This document shows positions 62,764 through 64,000 of a DNA stretch of 64,000 bases, one piece after another. A model generated the notes under the pieces. The model was given only the letters and a program-made list of their open reading frames with translations. It was not told the DNA's origin and did not search any database. This DNA is from Candidatus Rubrimentiphilum sp. (lineage in GTDB: Bacteria > Vulcanimicrobiota > Vulcanimicrobiia > Vulcanimicrobiales > Vulcanimicrobiaceae). The stretch spans positions 1,159,087 through 1,223,086 of the forward strand of contig DASTDE010000001.1 of assembly GCA_035710515.1 (NCBI GenBank). Reading direction: 5' to 3'. Made by a program: the position numbers and the translations under genes. Numbering within the stretch: position 1 is the first letter of the stretch; every line of letters begins with the position of its first letter.

Positions 62764-63126
62764 ATGACGCGCACGCTTGCGTGCCTTGCTTTGGGCGCGG
62801 TCCTGGCGAGCTGCGGGGGCTCGCCGGCCGGCCAAGCGCAAAGCCAGGCCGATACGGTGACCAAGGCCGTCTACAACAACGACGCCGACGGCGCCCAACA
62901 GAACTTCGAGCCGGCCCTCAAGTCGAGCATCACGCGCGCTCAAGTGGGCATGCTCTCCGACAAGCTCCACAAGCTGGGGGACTACAAGGGACTCACCTAC
63001 GTCAGCAACGACGCCCTCAAGAACGAATACACCTACCGCGCCGACTTCACCAACGGGTCTGCGCCCGTCGTCCTGCGCCTCGATGCGGAGGGGAAGATAG
63101 CCGCCTATCGTATCGGGCTGCAGTGA
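62764..63126 (+). CDS. Small lipoprotein
   Basis: A 120-residue protein: MTRTLACLALGAVLASCGGS is a type II signal peptide with lipobox LASC. The mature domain has repeated short helices and strands (TKAVYNNDADGAQQNFEPAL, RAQVGMLSDKLHKLGDYKGL) and a C-terminal RADFTNGSAPVVLRLDAEGK. The fold resembles the small NTF2/DUF3887-like domains found in lipoproteins. It shares its last 4 bases (GTGA) with the next start. Confidence 0.7.
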   Translation: MTRTLACLALGAVLASCGGSPAGQAQSQADTVTKAVYNNDADGAQQNFEPALKSSITRAQVGMLSDKLHKLGDYKGLTYVSNDALKNEYTYRADFTNGSAPVVLRLDAEGKIAAYRIGLQ

Positions 63127-63221
63127 ACCCAACCATCGTTTGGCTCATCTCCGCCGCGGGTATCGTGGTTACCATTCTCATGTACGCCGGGGGCATCGCC
63201 GAGTCGAACCGCCTCTCGTAG
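63123..63221 (+). CDS. Very small single-helix membrane protein (32 residues)
   Basis: GTG at 63123 overlaps the previous stop as GTGA, the arrangement used by translationally coupled genes. The product (MNPTIVWLISAAGIVVTILM...) is one helix followed by a short polar tail NRLS. It is too short for routine gene calling. It could modify the lipoprotein or a nearby exporter, but nothing beyond coupling supports that. Confidence 0.45.
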   Translation: MNPTIVWLISAAGIVVTILMYAGGIAESNRLS

Positions 63222-63257
63222 GTTTTGGTGTGCCCAATACTGGGCAAAGGCATCCGG

Positions 63258-63527
63258 ATGGATGTCCCGGGCGGTCCTGATAGGGTCTGGCGGAGTATTA
63301 AAGAGCTCGCCAATAGCTATGCCCGTTTGCCGGCGCCGCCGACGCACGAGCAGATGGAGCACGATCTCCAGCGTATTATCCACGAGAATCTCGGGCGCGA
63401 CATCGATCGGCGTCTCATTGCGTTTTACGTGCGCGAGCTGCAGCAGCTAAGCTCGGACGCCCGAGCCGAGCGATATACGCGTGGCGAGGTTGAGCCCGAG
63501 GGCAACGGCGCGACTCAGCGCAGATGA
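63258..63527 (+). CDS. Small hypothetical protein
   Basis: An 89-residue protein (MDVPGGPDRVWRSIKELANS...) with helical, charged sequence, for example HEQMEHDLQRIIHENLGRDI and RRLIAFYVRELQQLSS. AAAGG lies about 7 nt upstream of the ATG at 63258. No membrane segment, no known family. It ends 13 bp inside the convergent small membrane-protein gene. Confidence 0.5.
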   Translation: MDVPGGPDRVWRSIKELANSYARLPAPPTHEQMEHDLQRIIHENLGRDIDRRLIAFYVRELQQLSSDARAERYTRGEVEPEGNGATQRR

Positions 63528-63706
63528 TGGCTCTGGATAAAAAACCGTAGACTAAAGACCAGCACCCAAAACAGCCCCATAAACGCCAGCAAGAACACCG
63601 AAGGTAGAAAATCGCGCGGCCGCTCGCTAAAGCGAATGACGGGGCGCATGATGCGGCGTTCTTCTTCCTCTATTGTGGTAACGATGGCCGAGAGCGTCTC
63701 TTGCAT
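63515..63706 (-). CDS. Small single-helix membrane protein
   Basis: A 63-residue protein: a charged amphipathic start (MQETLSAIVTTIEEEERRIM), a juxtamembrane RFSERPRD, and one helix (FLPSVFLLAFMGLFWVLVFS) near the C-terminus. AGAGG lies 6 nt before the ATG at 63706. The frame above 63706 is shared with a terminator and is not part of the gene. Function unknown. Confidence 0.6.
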   Translation of the reverse strand: MQETLSAIVTTIEEEERRIMRPVIRFSERPRDFLPSVFLLAFMGLFWVLVFSLRFFIQSHHLR

Positions 63707-63746
63707 TGGAAACCTCTTACCCCAATCGCGGCCATAAAAAAAGAAA

Positions 63747-63770
63747 GGGCCCGGGATTTCTCCCGGGCCC
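63747..63770 (-). terminator. Rho-independent terminator of the right-edge gene
   Basis: GGGCCCGGGA-TTTC-TCCCGGGCCC (63747-63770) is a perfect 10-bp stem. The plus-strand A-run just 5' of it (AAAAAAAAGAAA, 63735-63746) gives a U-rich tail on the minus strand. It ends the transcript of the partial gene that stops at 63796. Confidence 0.92.
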
Positions 63771-63795
63771 TGGTTACCAAGCAGCCGTCGTCTTG

Positions 63796-64000
63796 TTAGT
63801 AGATGAACTGCGTGGAGGGCGACGTCGCGATGTCCGCTTGTCCGCCGGCGCCGACAATGGTCGGCGTTTGCGACGTGTTGCCCGGAGGCGAAGCTTCGAA
63901 CATCGGATAGTCGAAGGTGGCTGCGTAGATCCGGTACGTGTTGCCCGTGGCAATCGTCCGAGTCTGCGTCGCCGCATTGTTTTGACAACCCGTTCCAGCC
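63796..64000 (-). CDS. C-terminal fragment of a hypothetical, probably exported protein (runs off right edge)
   Basis: The minus strand from the window edge encodes 67 residues ending QADIATSPSTQFIY before a TAA at 63796-63798. The sequence is Thr/Ser/Ala/Gly-rich with TYRIYAATFDYPMFEASPPG and one Cys, typical of a surface or pilin-like beta domain. The frame is open at the edge, so the N-terminus and identity are unknown. A strong terminator follows, 26 bp past the stop. Confidence 0.6.
   Translation of the reverse strand, partial: AGTGCQNNAATQTRTIATGNTYRIYAATFDYPMFEASPPGNTSQTPTIVGAGGQADIATSPSTQFIY

Noticed and set aside
63231-63246. TGCCCA-ATAC-TGGGCA hairpin before the gene at 63258
   Set aside because: Short stem with no T-tract; not enough to call a terminator or an operator.

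Overview
The window is a GC-rich (roughly 60%) chromosomal stretch of a diderm bacterium. A TonB-dependent receptor, a secretin, lipoboxes and prepilin leaders show an outer membrane and a type IV pilus or type II secretion type machine. Core genes (fusA, rpsG, rpsL, rpoC) show it is chromosome, not a plasmid. The mix of many short secreted proteins, TTG/GTG starts and unusual synteny fits an under-sampled phylum; Candidatus Eremiobacterota (WPS-2) is my guess from general impression only, not a demonstrated placement.

Layout. At 1-1.2 kb the str operon (rpsL-rpsG-fusA, minus strand, fusA running off the left edge) starts from a consensus-like promoter. 1.2-16.4 kb holds membrane proteins and transporters: two paralogous multi-histidine membrane proteins, one with an inserted six-bladed propeller; three tandem small secreted paralog-like proteins; a prepilin pair; an EamA exporter; two DUF3311 + sodium:solute symporter modules; a family-39 type glycosyltransferase; a TMEM175-type channel; and an O-methyltransferase overlapping an FAD oxidoreductase. 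16.4-19.9 kb has a zinc-ribbon protein, an M20 amidohydrolase and a Tag-like DNA glycosylase. 20-25.7 kb is a three-gene operon: response regulator, histidine kinase and a TonB-dependent receptor with a duplicated C-terminal domain. 26-38 kb carries large signal-transduction regulators (MalT/LuxR type and a STAND ATPase ending in a SARP module), an orphan LuxR protein, a BNR/sortilin-like exoprotein, an amidase-like protein and a fatty-acid desaturase. 38-41 kb is a run of small secreted proteins. 41.1-43.6 kb is a secretin with an extra C-terminal domain. 44.3-49.8 kb is a secreted RHS/YD-repeat protein with a probable papain-like C-terminal effector domain and a possible immunity gene, followed by a 388-bp scar-like stretch. 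50.2-53.6 kb is a two-nuclease/helicase fusion of the TM0106 type. 54.2-58.1 kb is rpoC with its own promoter and without rpoB beside it. 58.2-64 kb holds a STAS protein, a drug exporter, another prepilin, a hydrolase and small envelope proteins.

The most notable features are: the usual rpoB-rpoC-rpsL-rpsG-fusA block is broken, with about 53 kb of mostly accessory genes between rpoC and rpsL while strand and order are kept; a membrane-protein family with conserved histidines and a swappable extracytoplasmic propeller; a duplicated unknown domain appended to a TonB-dependent receptor; and a candidate toxin-immunity cassette next to a DNA-processing fusion protein. All functions come from reading motifs in the sequence; no database search was run.
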